In this document: positions 26,762 to 34,981 of the stretch, piece by piece
How the letters are laid out: each line of letters opens with the position of its first letter
Position numbering within the stretch: position 1 is the stretch's first letter
NCBI RefSeq assembly: GCF_030125375.1
Contig: NZ_JASJUU010000009.1
Span: forward strand, 1 to 64,000
Reading direction: 5' to 3'
Origin: Pseudoalteromonas umbrosa
GTDB lineage: Bacteria; Pseudomonadota; Gammaproteobacteria; Enterobacterales; Alteromonadaceae
Length of the DNA: 64,000 nt
Position numbers and translations under genes: made by a program
Notes under the pieces: model-generated
Database searches by the model: none
Seen by the model: the letters and a program-made list of their open reading frames with translations, nothing else
What the model was told of the DNA's origin: nothing

Positions 26762-27291
26762 TTTTATATTTCCAATTATTGTTATAGTTCAATATATTTC
26801 AACGATGTGCACGCACGAAAAAGCCTGTGATGCACTGTGTTTCGAACTATACCAGACCAAATAAAGGGAGTACACCCTTTCAAGGTCAGTTTAATAATTT
26901 GGTTTTAGATGACTAAATTGTAATAAATATATAGTGTTTATTACGCGTGATATTTGGTTGGGTTACACGGCTTCATCAGGTGTAACAAATGTAACTTTTT
27001 TATATCGATCAATTAGATGTCTCTTTGTGATTTGACAGAGCACACTGAAGTTGTTTTGGGATTGTCCTAATTGTGCAATGCTTTTCAAAAAAGAGTTATT
27101 GATATGCTAGCAGCGTAAAGTGGTGGAAGAAGCCGTAAAGCCAATAAGGAAAATTGAAGCCGCCAATACATAGTCGCTTTATTTTAAATTGTACAATGAA
27201 GTTGATTTATGACTGTGGGTAGGATACTGTCAATGTGACGAGACCAAGGTGACTACCTTACGTTGCAACGAATGAGACAAAGAGAACCACA
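26762..27291 (+). other. Intergenic region with regulatory cassette
   Basis: No coding frame seen. From 27189 it holds the regulatory cassette of the following zinc-finger gene. Confidence 0.5.
27189..27278 (+). promoter_or_regulatory. Operator, promoter and GAGAC leader of zinc-finger gene
   Basis: TTGTACAA (27189-27196) is followed by TTGATT (27202-27207), a 17-bp spacer and TACTGT (27225-27230), then GAGAC at 27240-27244 and TGAGAC at 27273-27278. The palindrome lies just upstream of the -35 element. Confidence 0.45.
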
Positions 27292-27939
27292 ATGAAAGTA
27301 GTGCAGGCCATCTGTACATTGCTTGATATTGATGTGACCCATCAGCAGGCTAAAGATTTGGCGATTAAACGGTTAAAACAGCTCAATATCAATGGCGAAA
27401 AATGCATCCGGTGTGATGGTTTGGGTGTGACACACAATCGAGATAATAAGGGGATTCCCTGCTATCCCTGTGGCGGCTCAGGCTATATTGGCTATGGGTT
27501 AACGCGGATTGCGCTGAAGACGCTTAAGTTTATGCATCGTGATGGCCAATTGGATCGCTATCGTGCAGTGTGGCAAAACCAAGCGCATCTACAATCCTTA
27601 TGCCAATCTTTTGATGATAAAGTACATGCATCGAATATTGTGGGGATCTATAGCCCTTTTTGGGCTGCTAAGGAGGTTGCTGGGGGATGGAATCATGACT
27701 TACAACTAATTCATCGTGAAATGAAAAAAGCCCGTCGAGATTTGATGAAGGAGCTAGATCCCGCCTTACTGAAAGACTTATCCCTATCCGAGCAGGCAAC
27801 GAGAATGGCACATTGTCAGCAGCAATACACTCAGTCTATGCATATATTAGAGGCGCTCCTGTGTGAAGTGGATCTTTATTGCGCTTGGCACGCGAAACCT
27901 GATTTTAAAGCTTTGTGCTTCAGCTTAGTGCGCACCTAG
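27292..27939 (+). CDS. DnaJ-type zinc-finger protein, possibly antiterminator Q-like
   Basis: 215 residues. Two CxxC pairs in CxxCxGxG context (C38/C41 in CIRCDGLG, C57/C60 in CYPCGGSG) build one zinc finger, like those in DnaJ and in phage Q-type antitermination proteins. Length (~200 residues), an N-terminal helical part and a helical C-terminus also fit Q. Family knowledge: Q loads on paused RNA polymerase at the late promoter and lets it read through terminators. The many intrinsic terminators here would make antitermination useful. I see no lambda-type qut site. The assignment is tentative. Confidence 0.45.
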   Translation: MKVVQAICTLLDIDVTHQQAKDLAIKRLKQLNINGEKCIRCDGLGVTHNRDNKGIPCYPCGGSGYIGYGLTRIALKTLKFMHRDGQLDRYRAVWQNQAHLQSLCQSFDDKVHASNIVGIYSPFWAAKEVAGGWNHDLQLIHREMKKARRDLMKELDPALLKDLSLSEQATRMAHCQQQYTQSMHILEALLCEVDLYCAWHAKPDFKALCFSLVRT

Positions 27940-28412
27940 CTTTACGTACTCACCACGGGTTACTTAGTCCTGCAAACCAGTGCACACCTTGTGTACACAT
28001 CTATCCACAGAAATAGAGGATAACTTTTAAACATCACGAAACAAACCACTCATGTTTGTACAATGTTTAATTGTTTTTTATCTATAACTGTACCTTTAGT
28101 GGATTTTTAATTTTAGCTAATACAGTGATGTACAATCATTTCTTTGTGATTGACAAGTCATTGCTAAAAAAGAACTTTTAAAGCTTTACACCAAGTGAAA
28201 TGCACCGTATTATCCTGCGCAGCAGCTTATTTAGGGACAACCTAGTTTGTACACATTTTAGCTGCCTATATTGAGACGATAGAGACTGACAGGCTGCTTT
28301 TAACTGGTACTTACAGTACATGTTTGGCACGGCCTAAATTGATACTAATGATAATTTTATAATCGAGCAGCAATGCTGCCAATTTGATACTAAAGAAATA
28401 GAGAGACCACTC
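27940..28412 (+). other. Intergenic region with stacked leader motifs
   Basis: No gene seen. It contains the palindrome TGTGTACACA (about 27991-28000), a CTATCCACA that differs by one base from a DnaA box just after it, TTGTACAA at 28056-28063, TTGTACAC at 28247-28254 and three TTGA(G/T)AC leader motifs before the dUTPase gene. Confidence 0.5.
28247..28392 (+). promoter_or_regulatory. Three leader motifs in series before dUTPase
   Basis: TTGTACAC (28247-28254) precedes TTGAGACGA (28271-28279), TTGATACTA (28339-28347) and TTGATACTA (28384-28392). The last ends 20 bases before ATG 28413. This is the densest set in the window and suggests multiple start sites for one gene. Confidence 0.5.
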
Positions 28413-29252
28413 ATGGTAATAAAAAATGAAATGCGTGAACAGCTCATCGCAATTTTAAAAGAAGTGACTTGGCCAAAAAACGTGTCGCTTGATTCGGCTG
28501 TTGATGCCATTTTAGAGGCACCGATCGCAAGTGAGGAACTGAGATTGAGTTTGACCATTGGGCTACATGACTCGATCATGGCCAATCAAACTCGTTTTGC
28601 TGCGGATGATAACTTTCAGGTCAGTGACTTGATCAATGCAATGGTTGATGCGCATGATGTACAAGTGGCACATCAAGATATGCAGGATGTTGAGCATTTA
28701 CCAGCGGGATCACTGGCATTACCTGCACCTGAGGCCCCGTACTTTATGGTGGGGGATGTGCCACAGATACAGTTGCTCAATGACCATGCTGTGCTTCCTG
28801 AACGTGCACATCCAACAGACACAGGGTTAGATGTCACGCCGATCCGGGTTGTTAAGCAGCTTAGAGCCGATACTTGGTTACTCGGGTGTGGGTTTGCGGT
28901 TGCACCGCCTATGGGCTTTTATTTTGATTTAGTTGCTCGCAGTTCTATATCCAAAACCCCAGTTATGCTTGCCAATGCGGTTGGGATCATCGACGAGAGT
29001 TATCGCGGTGAAGTGATGCTTGCTGTCACGCTCAAAGTAGCTGAAGACTTAGCCACATTCGAGCCCAGCAAGTTACTTGGCAAACCGCTTGCACAGCTTG
29101 TTCTTAGGCCTTTAATTGTCACTCCCGCGATGCAAATTGTTGAGTCGCTGGCGCAAACACAACGCGGCGAGGGTGGGTTTGGCAGTACTGATCCCTCAGC
29201 AAGCAATCATAGTTTGCTTGGTGAAAAAGGAGATGACGTGGCGCGGGGTTAA
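28413..29252 (+). CDS. dut: dUTPase with N-terminal extension
   Basis: 279 residues. It hydrolyses dUTP to dUMP and pyrophosphate, keeping uracil out of phage DNA and feeding dTMP synthesis. The trimeric dUTPase core occupies about residues 115-265: DTGLDV (motif 1, near 135), ARSS (motif 2, near 175), GIIDESYRGEV (motif 3, near 190) and RGEGGFGSTDP (motif 5, near 250), which closes over the active site. The first ~110 residues are an acidic helical extension absent from typical ~150-residue enzymes; its role is unknown. It is expressed apart from the nrdAB genes, and a terminator follows at 29271. Confidence 0.88.
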   Translation: MVIKNEMREQLIAILKEVTWPKNVSLDSAVDAILEAPIASEELRLSLTIGLHDSIMANQTRFAADDNFQVSDLINAMVDAHDVQVAHQDMQDVEHLPAGSLALPAPEAPYFMVGDVPQIQLLNDHAVLPERAHPTDTGLDVTPIRVVKQLRADTWLLGCGFAVAPPMGFYFDLVARSSISKTPVMLANAVGIIDESYRGEVMLAVTLKVAEDLATFEPSKLLGKPLAQLVLRPLIVTPAMQIVESLAQTQRGEGGFGSTDPSASNHSLLGEKGDDVARG

Positions 29253-29270
29253 TTTCGCGTGCGTCTTGAG

Positions 29271-29289
29271 CGGGCTCAGCCCGTTTTTT
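29271..29289 (+). terminator. Intrinsic terminator after dUTPase
   Basis: CGGGC-TCA-GCCCG followed by six T. It lies 18 bases past the stop codon and before the ProQ/FinO-like gene. Confidence 0.7.
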
Positions 29290-29314
29290 CAAATACAAAT
29301 GAAAGGAAAAAACC

Positions 29315-30217
29315 ATGAAAAATCATAAGAACTTGTTTTTCCCTGAGCAAGCAACAAGTGCTGAACCACATACCACAGAGCCACTCTATGCGGATCAAGC
29401 TGCCTATGAGGGGGCGTTGTTTGCACTGAAAAAAGACTTACTTAGACACTTTCCCATGCACTTTGGTAAAAACAGCCAGCCATGGTCTGTTGGCATTCGG
29501 GAGCAGCTAATCAAACACTATCAAAGCAAAGGCTATCCGCCAGCGCTAGTGATCCAGGCGTTGCACTTTGAAGCGCGTTCTATTAATTACCGAGTCAATT
29601 GTATGCTGGCTGGGGTAAACGCCGCGCGTATTGGGCTAGACGGACAAGCGGATGGTTGCTTAAGTCGTCAGGAATTTATTTATAACTTAATGCAGTTGTC
29701 AGGGCTAGTGCGGCGTAAAGACAAAAAGCAGTCATGGGCGTATAAAGAATGGGCGCTGCGCGAGACGGTATTGGGACTCGTGCGCAATGAATTGACTCGA
29801 GAGTCTTTAATAGCCGCTAATCTCAAGTCAAAATTTGTCGAGTTATGTGTGAGGTTTGCCAATGACCCGCAGGCGATAGAGGCGCTTGCGTTAAAAAACA
29901 AGCGCTCAGGTGCATTGCATCCAGCGGTGTATGGCGCACCTTATATACCGGATGAATTATTTAACGCATTTAAGCGACGCCATCATGGCCATATTACCGC
30001 AGGAAAGAAAAAGCCAAAACGGATCCAGCTAGTCACTGAAAACTACAAACTATGTAGCTTACTTGAAGCAAGTGTAGATAAAGCCTCGCTGGCTGAGCCG
30101 AAAACCCCCAAGCTAAAAACACCTAGGCACACTCTAAGATATGCCACGAGCAGGCAGAGTAAGGCTGATAATTCGACTAAACGCATGCCTATCACAGCAA
30201 GACAAAACGCTGGTTAA
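29315..30217 (+). CDS. ProQ/FinO-family RNA chaperone
   Basis: 300 residues. The ProQ/FinO domain spans about 38-125: FPMHFGKNSQPWSVGIREQL, then a basic SINYRVNCMLAGVNAARIGLDG segment that matches the family's central helix-strand part with its conserved LDG. These proteins bind stem-loops with 3' tails and pair sRNAs with targets; FinO does this in plasmid transfer control. The basic region 225-300 adds non-specific RNA affinity. AAAGGA supports ATG 29315. Presence in a phage-plasmid suggests antisense-RNA control of replication or lysogeny, which is inference. Confidence 0.7.
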   Translation: MKNHKNLFFPEQATSAEPHTTEPLYADQAAYEGALFALKKDLLRHFPMHFGKNSQPWSVGIREQLIKHYQSKGYPPALVIQALHFEARSINYRVNCMLAGVNAARIGLDGQADGCLSRQEFIYNLMQLSGLVRRKDKKQSWAYKEWALRETVLGLVRNELTRESLIAANLKSKFVELCVRFANDPQAIEALALKNKRSGALHPAVYGAPYIPDELFNAFKRRHHGHITAGKKKPKRIQLVTENYKLCSLLEASVDKASLAEPKTPKLKTPRHTLRYATSRQSKADNSTKRMPITARQNAG

Positions 30218-30284
30218 AGCCGATGCATAGGGCGTCTATTGCACTCTTCGATAGAGTTGTCGCCCGCTCAAACACTTCTTTCAA

Positions 30285-32165
30285 TTAAGACTTTAACTGT
30301 GATTGATGCAGCTCTGAGAGCTTTTTTTGGTTTAAACTGTGATCGTTTTTACCATAGACATTCATCACCACGGCGACGCTATCCATCAAACTGGTCGCTG
30401 CAAGACGATAGTCACCTGTCCTGTCTAACACATAACTAGCAACAAAGTGGCGCATACCATGTGGGTTTATACCACGACCAACATTGCGTTCCGGCCAGCG
30501 TGTAAAAGCAGCACGAGCTGTCCATGCCTGTACAGATTTAGCAAGTGCAGTACGTTGATAGGGATCGCCCAGAGCGCGCTGGTTACTGGCCCGAGTTTGA
30601 ACAAATAGAGCCTCTGAATGAATACCAGACTCGGCGCGAATTTGTTTTAGTAAAGCAAGTAGTGTGGTTACTTTTGGGTTGCTGATCAGCACATCAATGG
30701 CCTCAACTTCTCGCCCGCGTCGATTCTTTAAATAGCTGCGAGGGACCTTTATGCGCAGCCCTGTCTTGTCCTCAAATAGAGCTGGCGTATTGCCATTGTC
30801 TTTGTCCAACCATTGCAAAGCACACCAGTTGGATATGCGCAGCGGTACCTCCAAGCTCAGCAGCAACCATAAACTGATTTGAGCAGGCGCAATGCGATTG
30901 ACACCTGTGCACTTTTTACTGTGCTCTAGTAAATCTTGGGCGAGAAGATGAATATCACTGACGCTTTGTTCTAGCGTGGCATCAAAGCCATCCAGTAACC
31001 AACCAATGTTACGCTTACCGGCATCGTCGGCATCATGTTGCAACTCAGCCATAAGATGACGCACATCTCGTTGCCAGCTTTTGACCTGACTGCTGAGGTA
31101 ATTGGCCTGCTCCAGCCACAGTGTGAGATTGTCAAATGCTTCTGTGGGCACCTTGTCGTTGAGTGTAAAACTACTGACCGGAGCATGATAACGGGTCAAA
31201 TACCCTTGCATAGGATCGATAAGCCCTGACAGTAAATTGAGCGTGGTTTGCAAAGTTGCGTAAAACTCACTTTCTAAACAGTCATCCACATAGGCTTCGA
31301 GGTACTCGATCACTAGCAGCATACTGAGATCAAGCGCAGTTGATTCGATATCAAAGTTTGCACATAGCCAGCGAAAGTAGCGCTCTAGCATACGCTCAAA
31401 ATTGCGTGCAGACGCGTTACTGCCATCTGCGTTTGTGGTCCATCGGCCACCACCGATGAGTGCTTGAGCTTCACGTCGGTTTAATTTAAATGAGGCATGT
31501 GATAGCGCAGGCGTACGTGCTTTGGTTTTAAATAACAATAGGCGCTCTATTTGAGTCTGTACTTTGTCATCCCAGCTTACTTTGGGTAAGGCTTGAATCG
31601 CATTATGTGCGATTTTAGAGGTGCTTGTGGCAGCCAAGTTACTCGACGCGACAGACAAGTAATGGGGCGAGACATTAAAGTGGTGAGCCAGTTGAGTTAA
31701 TGCATCATGGTGGTTTTTGGTTGGCTTAGAGCCTTTGCTCATCCAGCGCTTTAGTGTTGGTACTGGAATACCGCTATGGGTATGCAAATAGTCTAATTGT
31801 GCTTTTTGAGAGCAGCTGCCAAGTTGTTTGCGCGTTAAATGAGACAGCTTTTCTCCGATGCTTAACTGAGTGGGCAGCGCGTCATTTAAGCAGTGATCTT
31901 GATAATAGTTAATGAGCTTTTTCAAACGACTCGAATACGAAGCAACAGAGCTTGGTGAATAATCGTATTTTAGCATGTATGCTCTAAGCTTTTGCTGTTG
32001 TTGCTTAATGGCATCAGTCCCAGCATAAACGAGCAAGCTTGCTAAATCAGGGTCCGAGATGATCCGTTCATGTCGTATCATAGTCAGTAATACACTGAGA
32101 TTGCGGGCATGCGCTGTTTTGTGCTGCGATAATGACGTTGCGAGTTGGTCGACAACAGAAGACAT
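30285..32165 (-). CDS. Large tyrosine recombinase (integrase family)
   Basis: 626 residues. Catalytic features of tyrosine recombinases: an arginine in VPLRISNWCALQW (near 442), the HxxR box as HGMRH (H569, R572) and a tyrosine in VVMNVYGKND (Y604), which would form the covalent link to DNA. The residues between R442 and HxxR include basic strands (KVPRSYLKNRRGREV). The N-terminal ~165 residues carry a helix-turn-helix-like segment (VPTLKRWMSKGSKP, near 132-150). The long N-terminus exceeds usual ~350-residue integrases and resembles large plasmid or phage-plasmid recombinases. It could integrate the genome or resolve multimers. No att site is evident. Confidence 0.75.
   Translation of the reverse strand: MSSVVDQLATSLSQHKTAHARNLSVLLTMIRHERIISDPDLASLLVYAGTDAIKQQQQKLRAYMLKYDYSPSSVASYSSRLKKLINYYQDHCLNDALPTQLSIGEKLSHLTRKQLGSCSQKAQLDYLHTHSGIPVPTLKRWMSKGSKPTKNHHDALTQLAHHFNVSPHYLSVASSNLAATSTSKIAHNAIQALPKVSWDDKVQTQIERLLLFKTKARTPALSHASFKLNRREAQALIGGGRWTTNADGSNASARNFERMLERYFRWLCANFDIESTALDLSMLLVIEYLEAYVDDCLESEFYATLQTTLNLLSGLIDPMQGYLTRYHAPVSSFTLNDKVPTEAFDNLTLWLEQANYLSSQVKSWQRDVRHLMAELQHDADDAGKRNIGWLLDGFDATLEQSVSDIHLLAQDLLEHSKKCTGVNRIAPAQISLWLLLSLEVPLRISNWCALQWLDKDNGNTPALFEDKTGLRIKVPRSYLKNRRGREVEAIDVLISNPKVTTLLALLKQIRAESGIHSEALFVQTRASNQRALGDPYQRTALAKSVQAWTARAAFTRWPERNVGRGINPHGMRHFVASYVLDRTGDYRLAATSLMDSVAVVMNVYGKNDHSLNQKKLSELHQSQLKS
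30310..30328 (+). terminator. Terminator inside the 3' end of the recombinase gene
   Basis: AGCTC-TGA-GAGCT followed by seven T on the plus strand. It ends the ProQ/FinO transcript, although on the opposite strand it lies within the last codons of the convergent recombinase gene. Confidence 0.6.
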
Positions 32166-32168
32166 GAA

Positions 32169-32209
32169 AAAGCCTATTACATAGTTCTTTGGGCTACATA
32201 ATAGGCTTT
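32169..32209 (-). repeat. 11-bp inverted repeat in recombinase leader
   Basis: AAAGCCTATTA (32169-32179) and TAATAGGCTTT (32199-32209) flank a 19-base loop just before ATG 32165. In the minus-strand mRNA the stem contains the AGG of the ribosome site and ends in a T run at the start codon. It could mask translation, attenuate transcription or bind the recombinase. Confidence 0.6.
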
Positions 32210-32380
32210 ATTAATGCGCTTTTCAAATGTCTTGTTGTGCAACGCAGTAGGAGAGCCTTGTACATACTTAGAATATGATAGCGCGGTTCAAGATAGGCAA
32301 ATTTTTGGTGGGTTGTCTGTATTGGTAGGCGTACTTATTCCCATACATGACTAACACCCAAGGGCAAATCAAGAAAAATA

Positions 32381-32659
32381 TTAGCTATTCAGGGCTTCTT
32401 TGAGCGCTTTTGCCGCAGCAAAGTTGGCTGTTTCACGTGCTGAGATAGCCACGGCTTCACCAGTTTGTGGGTTTCGACCGGCGCGCGCCGCTTTATGGCG
32501 TCTGGTAAAATTACCAAAGCCAGACAGCTTCACTTCACCTGAACCCTTGCTGAGCTCTGTGGTGATCATATCAAATACCGCATTTACCGTAGTAGCCGCT
32601 GCTACTTTGGTGATGCCCGTTTGCTCAGCAACCGCAGCGATTAACTCTGATTTGTTCAT
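32381..32659 (-). CDS. HU-family DNA-binding protein 1
   Basis: 92 residues from ATG 32659 (MNKSELIAAVAEQTGITK), fixed by GAGGATTT just upstream; the longer frame includes the leader. Full HU fold: N-terminal helices, then GSGEVKLSGFGNFTRRHKAARAGRNP with the beta-arm GRNPQTGE that intercalates into DNA, and a C-terminal helix. It bends and compacts DNA and may assist replication or the nearby tyrosine recombinase. Its promoter cassette lies at 32689-32711. A second, more divergent HU gene lies at 57389. Confidence 0.9.
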   Translation of the reverse strand: MNKSELIAAVAEQTGITKVAAATTVNAVFDMITTELSKGSGEVKLSGFGNFTRRHKAARAGRNPQTGEAVAISARETANFAAAKALKEALNS

Positions 32660-32688
32660 TTTAAATCCTCGGGGCAAGCCCTCAATCA

Positions 32689-32711
32689 TCGTCTCAATTC
32701 TCATTGTACAA
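32689..32711 (-). promoter_or_regulatory. Tight TTGTACAA / TTGAGACGA cassette before HU
   Basis: On the minus strand TTGTACAA (32704-32711) is only six bases upstream of TTGAGACGA (32689-32697). The leader from there to ATG 32659 is about 30 nt. A further TTGTACAA lies at 32806-32813. Confidence 0.55.
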
Positions 32712-32813
32712 CTCCAAAAGCCGCACAACTCTTACAGACTTACATCTGATTGGCTGTACTTTCGCAGAAAATTAGAGTGTTTACAAGAGTAAAATACTAT
32801 TTTGGTTGTACAA

Positions 32814-33356
32814 TGAATTATTTTTATGGGTTTAATTGATGAAAATTAAGTATTTATCATATTGACGACATCGGCATGAGTGAGTGAACGCTAAAGTGGG
32901 CTTAGCCCGTGGGTGAGTGAGTATTTGAACATGCTGATTTGGTTTGTCTACGCGATATTTGAGTTCTGGCCTTTAGGGAATTATATAATTTAAACAGTCA
33001 GTTATATTTCTATATTGGCTCATCGTGCAGGTAGAGCAAAGCCCGAAGTAATGCTTTTGTCGTGGTGATGTATGAGAGAATTTAATTGCCTTCCCTCTAT
33101 GCTTTGTACCTATATTTCTGATATGATCGCGCCGCTCTGTGCTTGATGGGCTATGAAGCAGACCTTGATAAGCTGCATGCATTACATCGCTGGCAGCCCA
33201 GTTTTACAAGCACGGCTAATTCTGTATTTGAATACTGACGCAGTACAGAAGATTGACACTAGGTATTAACTAACTTGCAGGTATAACGACGATGAGACAT
33301 TGTCGAGATAGGCACTGCAAGTGTGGCAAGCCAGCGGCCTAAACGATAAAGACTTT
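32814..33356 (+). other. Intergenic region, no supported gene
   Basis: A 69-codon minus-strand frame (32973-33182) lacks a ribosome site and protein-like composition, so I leave it out. TGAGAC occurs near 33290 before the gene at 33357. Confidence 0.4.
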
Positions 33357-33590
33357 ATGAATAATGAACTGACGCCTGACGTTGTATTGGGCACACGGGT
33401 GGTATTTTCACACCCTACTTTCGCATTTGTACCTGCTTATGTACAAAATGGCCGCAAACATCTACAAAAAGACGCTGTGTATACAGTACTTGCAGTACAT
33501 GGAGAAGATGACTCCGCGGCTATTGAGCTTGAGGAGGTGGTGGGTGCACATTTCGCTATCACTCAGTTTGATGAGTATAATGATGAATAA
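33357..33590 (+). CDS. Hypothetical 77-residue protein
   Basis: A small acidic protein, probably beta-rich (DVVLGTRVVFSHP, VYTVLAVHGEDD, AIELEEVVGAHF). This pattern resembles small SH3-like or KOW-like barrels, but the match is loose. Start uncertain: ATG 33357 lacks a clear ribosome site, and a GTG at 33321 with GATAGG upstream would add 12 residues. It converges on the GroES gene. Confidence 0.5.
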   Translation: MNNELTPDVVLGTRVVFSHPTFAFVPAYVQNGRKHLQKDAVYTVLAVHGEDDSAAIELEEVVGAHFAITQFDEYNDE

Positions 33591-33605
33591 CCCATGATAC
33601 TGCCT

Positions 33606-33896
33606 TTAAGGCACTAATTTGGCGATTAGGTCAGACTCAGTAATGATCAAGGCTTCTTGACCATCGATGATTTCGATATGGGGCCGATAAGGTTCATGAA
33701 ATACCACGGTATCACCGACTTTTACGCATACTGGGCGGATGGTTCCATTGTCAAGCTGTTTGCCTGGACCTACTTGCAGTACGACACCACGGTTAGGTTT
33801 GGGCTCATCTTGTTTAAGTAGCTGTATACGGCGTTCTTTGGGATCTTCTGATGTGCGCTTAACAAGAAGCAGATCATGCAGTGGTAAAACGGTCAT
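33606..33896 (-). CDS. GroES-like co-chaperonin
   Basis: 96 residues, the usual co-chaperonin length. It matches GroES along its length: LHDLLLVKR at the start, a mobile-loop region near 20-32, GVVLQVGPGKQLDNG near 37-51, VKVGDTVVFHEPY near 58-70 and a final EALIITESDLIAKL. A heptamer would cap the host GroEL ring. T4 uses gp31 in the same way to fold its capsid protein, so a role in virion protein folding is likely. TTGAGA and GAGAC motifs lie just upstream, with TTGTACAA at 33929-33936. Confidence 0.88.
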   Translation of the reverse strand: MTVLPLHDLLLVKRTSEDPKERRIQLLKQDEPKPNRGVVLQVGPGKQLDNGTIRPVCVKVGDTVVFHEPYRPHIEIIDGQEALIITESDLIAKLVP

Positions 33897-33903
33897 AACT
33901 TAG

Positions 33904-33936
33904 GTCTCAGTATCTCAATTTTCATAGATTGTACAA
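33904..33936 (-). promoter_or_regulatory. TTGTACAA / TTGAGATAC-TGAGAC cassette before groES
   Basis: Minus strand: TTGTACAA (33929-33936), 16 bases, then TTGAGATACTGAGACC, which carries two overlapping versions of the leader motif. ATG 33896 follows eight bases later. Confidence 0.5.
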
Positions 33937-33972
33937 TGATGTGTGTTGGATTAATAGAGTCTTTTCAAGTGC

Positions 33973-34000
33973 AAAAAAAAGCCCAGCAAGAGCTGGGCTT
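33973..34000 (-). terminator. Strong terminator after tail-fibre-like gene
   Basis: AAGCCCAGC-AAGA-GCTGGGCTT with eight adjacent A on the plus strand, i.e. a T run on the minus strand. It ends the virion/lysis run that stops at 34022. Confidence 0.8.
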
Positions 34001-34021
34001 CGTTAACGTAAAATCACATGG

Positions 34022-34573
34022 TTATGATGCGACGCGTATCGCTTCATAACACACATGAATTTTATCACCCGCTTGAGGCGCCTCTGCAAACGTAATGGTT
34101 TGTGCAGATTCGTTTACTGTAATGTCAGGGTTAAAATCAGCAACGCCGTTTTTAAAGACCATGACAGAACCTACGCGAGGCCTGCGCGCAACGTTAAACA
34201 CCGTGTTTGTGCCGTCTACCGCACCCGCCGCTACTTCACCACGTACAAGGTCTGCTTCTTTGATGTAGCCCATATCGTTTTCAATGACTGAGATCCGGTC
34301 TTCATGTGCAGTAAATCTGTTTGTCACTGTGGTCGCAAAGTTTGCATCATCTGCAAGTGCCGCCGCCAGCTCATTCAGCGTATTTAGTGCATCAGGTGAG
34401 CCATCAATTAGCTTTCTGATCTCTTCATCAACGTATGTAATATCGGCCTTGTTAGTGCCCAGTGCTGTGATGTCATCTGCAAATTTAACTAAATCTGCTT
34501 CAAATGAAGTATCAATCAGCGAGCGGTCGATAGAAGCGGTGATAACCTGCGTATTCGCGCGAATTTTAGACAT
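34022..34573 (-). CDS. Tail-fibre-like virion protein
   Basis: 183 residues. LIDGSPDALNTLNELAAALA followed by DDANFATTVTNRF (near residues 56-87) is a segment I know from many phage tail fibres, where it forms a trimeric coiled stalk. The C-terminal part (about 108-183: GEVAAGAVDGTNTVFNVAR, VGSVMVFKNG, FAEAPQAGDKIHVCY) looks like a small beta domain also common in fibre and baseplate proteins. Two tandem GAGAC motifs lie upstream of ATG 34573. It heads the last cistron of a minus-strand run that includes the endolysin. Confidence 0.7.
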   Translation of the reverse strand: MSKIRANTQVITASIDRSLIDTSFEADLVKFADDITALGTNKADITYVDEEIRKLIDGSPDALNTLNELAAALADDANFATTVTNRFTAHEDRISVIENDMGYIKEADLVRGEVAAGAVDGTNTVFNVARRPRVGSVMVFKNGVADFNPDITVNESAQTITFAEAPQAGDKIHVCYEAIRVAS

Positions 34574-34668
34574 AAATGTGTCTCCATAAAATGATTAGGA
34601 ATCCACTCAGTCTCAGGTCTCAAGGAATGAGGATGCAAAGATAATCTGAGCATCCATATGCAATGATA

Positions 34669-34971
34669 CTATGAGGTTAAAGTTGCATCAATGACGATTT
34701 TATCGCCGCTGTGCAATTCAACCCTTGGTAATTTGGTGACAAATGTGGCATTCCCCTGCACTACAGGCAATGCGTAATCAGTAATAGGTTCTAAACGCAA
34801 TCCATTTAAAGTTGCATTCACGCCAGCGCCAACTTGTAATAAGCCCCCTAATGGGATTTCGATTTGCGCAGGGTCATCATCACTGATGACATGGGTGAGC
34901 TGAATGGTCTTGAGCGTTTGACCGCCTCCTCCAGAGCCATAGAATTGTTGAGAGATAGAATGTGTAAGCAT
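34669..34971 (-). CDS. Small virion-associated protein
   Basis: 100 residues, AAGGAGTT before ATG 34971. A glycine-rich stretch (YGSGGGGQ, residues 11-18) is followed by a beta-sandwich-like domain (IEIPLGGLLQVG, ATLNGLRLEP, VELHSGDKIVIDATL). The short Gly linker and strand pattern suit a fibre or decoration module. The ending HSGDKIVIDATL parallels the end of the downstream 183-residue protein (AGDKIHVCYEA). No family named. Confidence 0.55.
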   Translation of the reverse strand: MLTHSISQQFYGSGGGGQTLKTIQLTHVISDDDPAQIEIPLGGLLQVGAGVNATLNGLRLEPITDYALPVVQGNATFVTKLPRVELHSGDKIVIDATLTS

Positions 34972-34981
34972 ACTGAACTCC

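Noticed and set aside
27988..28010. Single DnaA-box-like CTATCCACA
   Set aside because: One base off consensus and alone, with no further boxes; not enough to call an origin there.
30285..32165. Protelomerase (TelN-like) because of the ~630-residue length and phage-plasmid setting
   Set aside because: The HxxR box and catalytic tyrosine are close to the C-terminus, as in integrases. TelN-type enzymes have a large domain after the tyrosine. The 28-bp palindrome at 21936 also does not resemble a telRL site.
32973..33182. 69-codon minus-strand frame
   Set aside because: No ribosome site, poor composition and no neighbour in a coherent operon.
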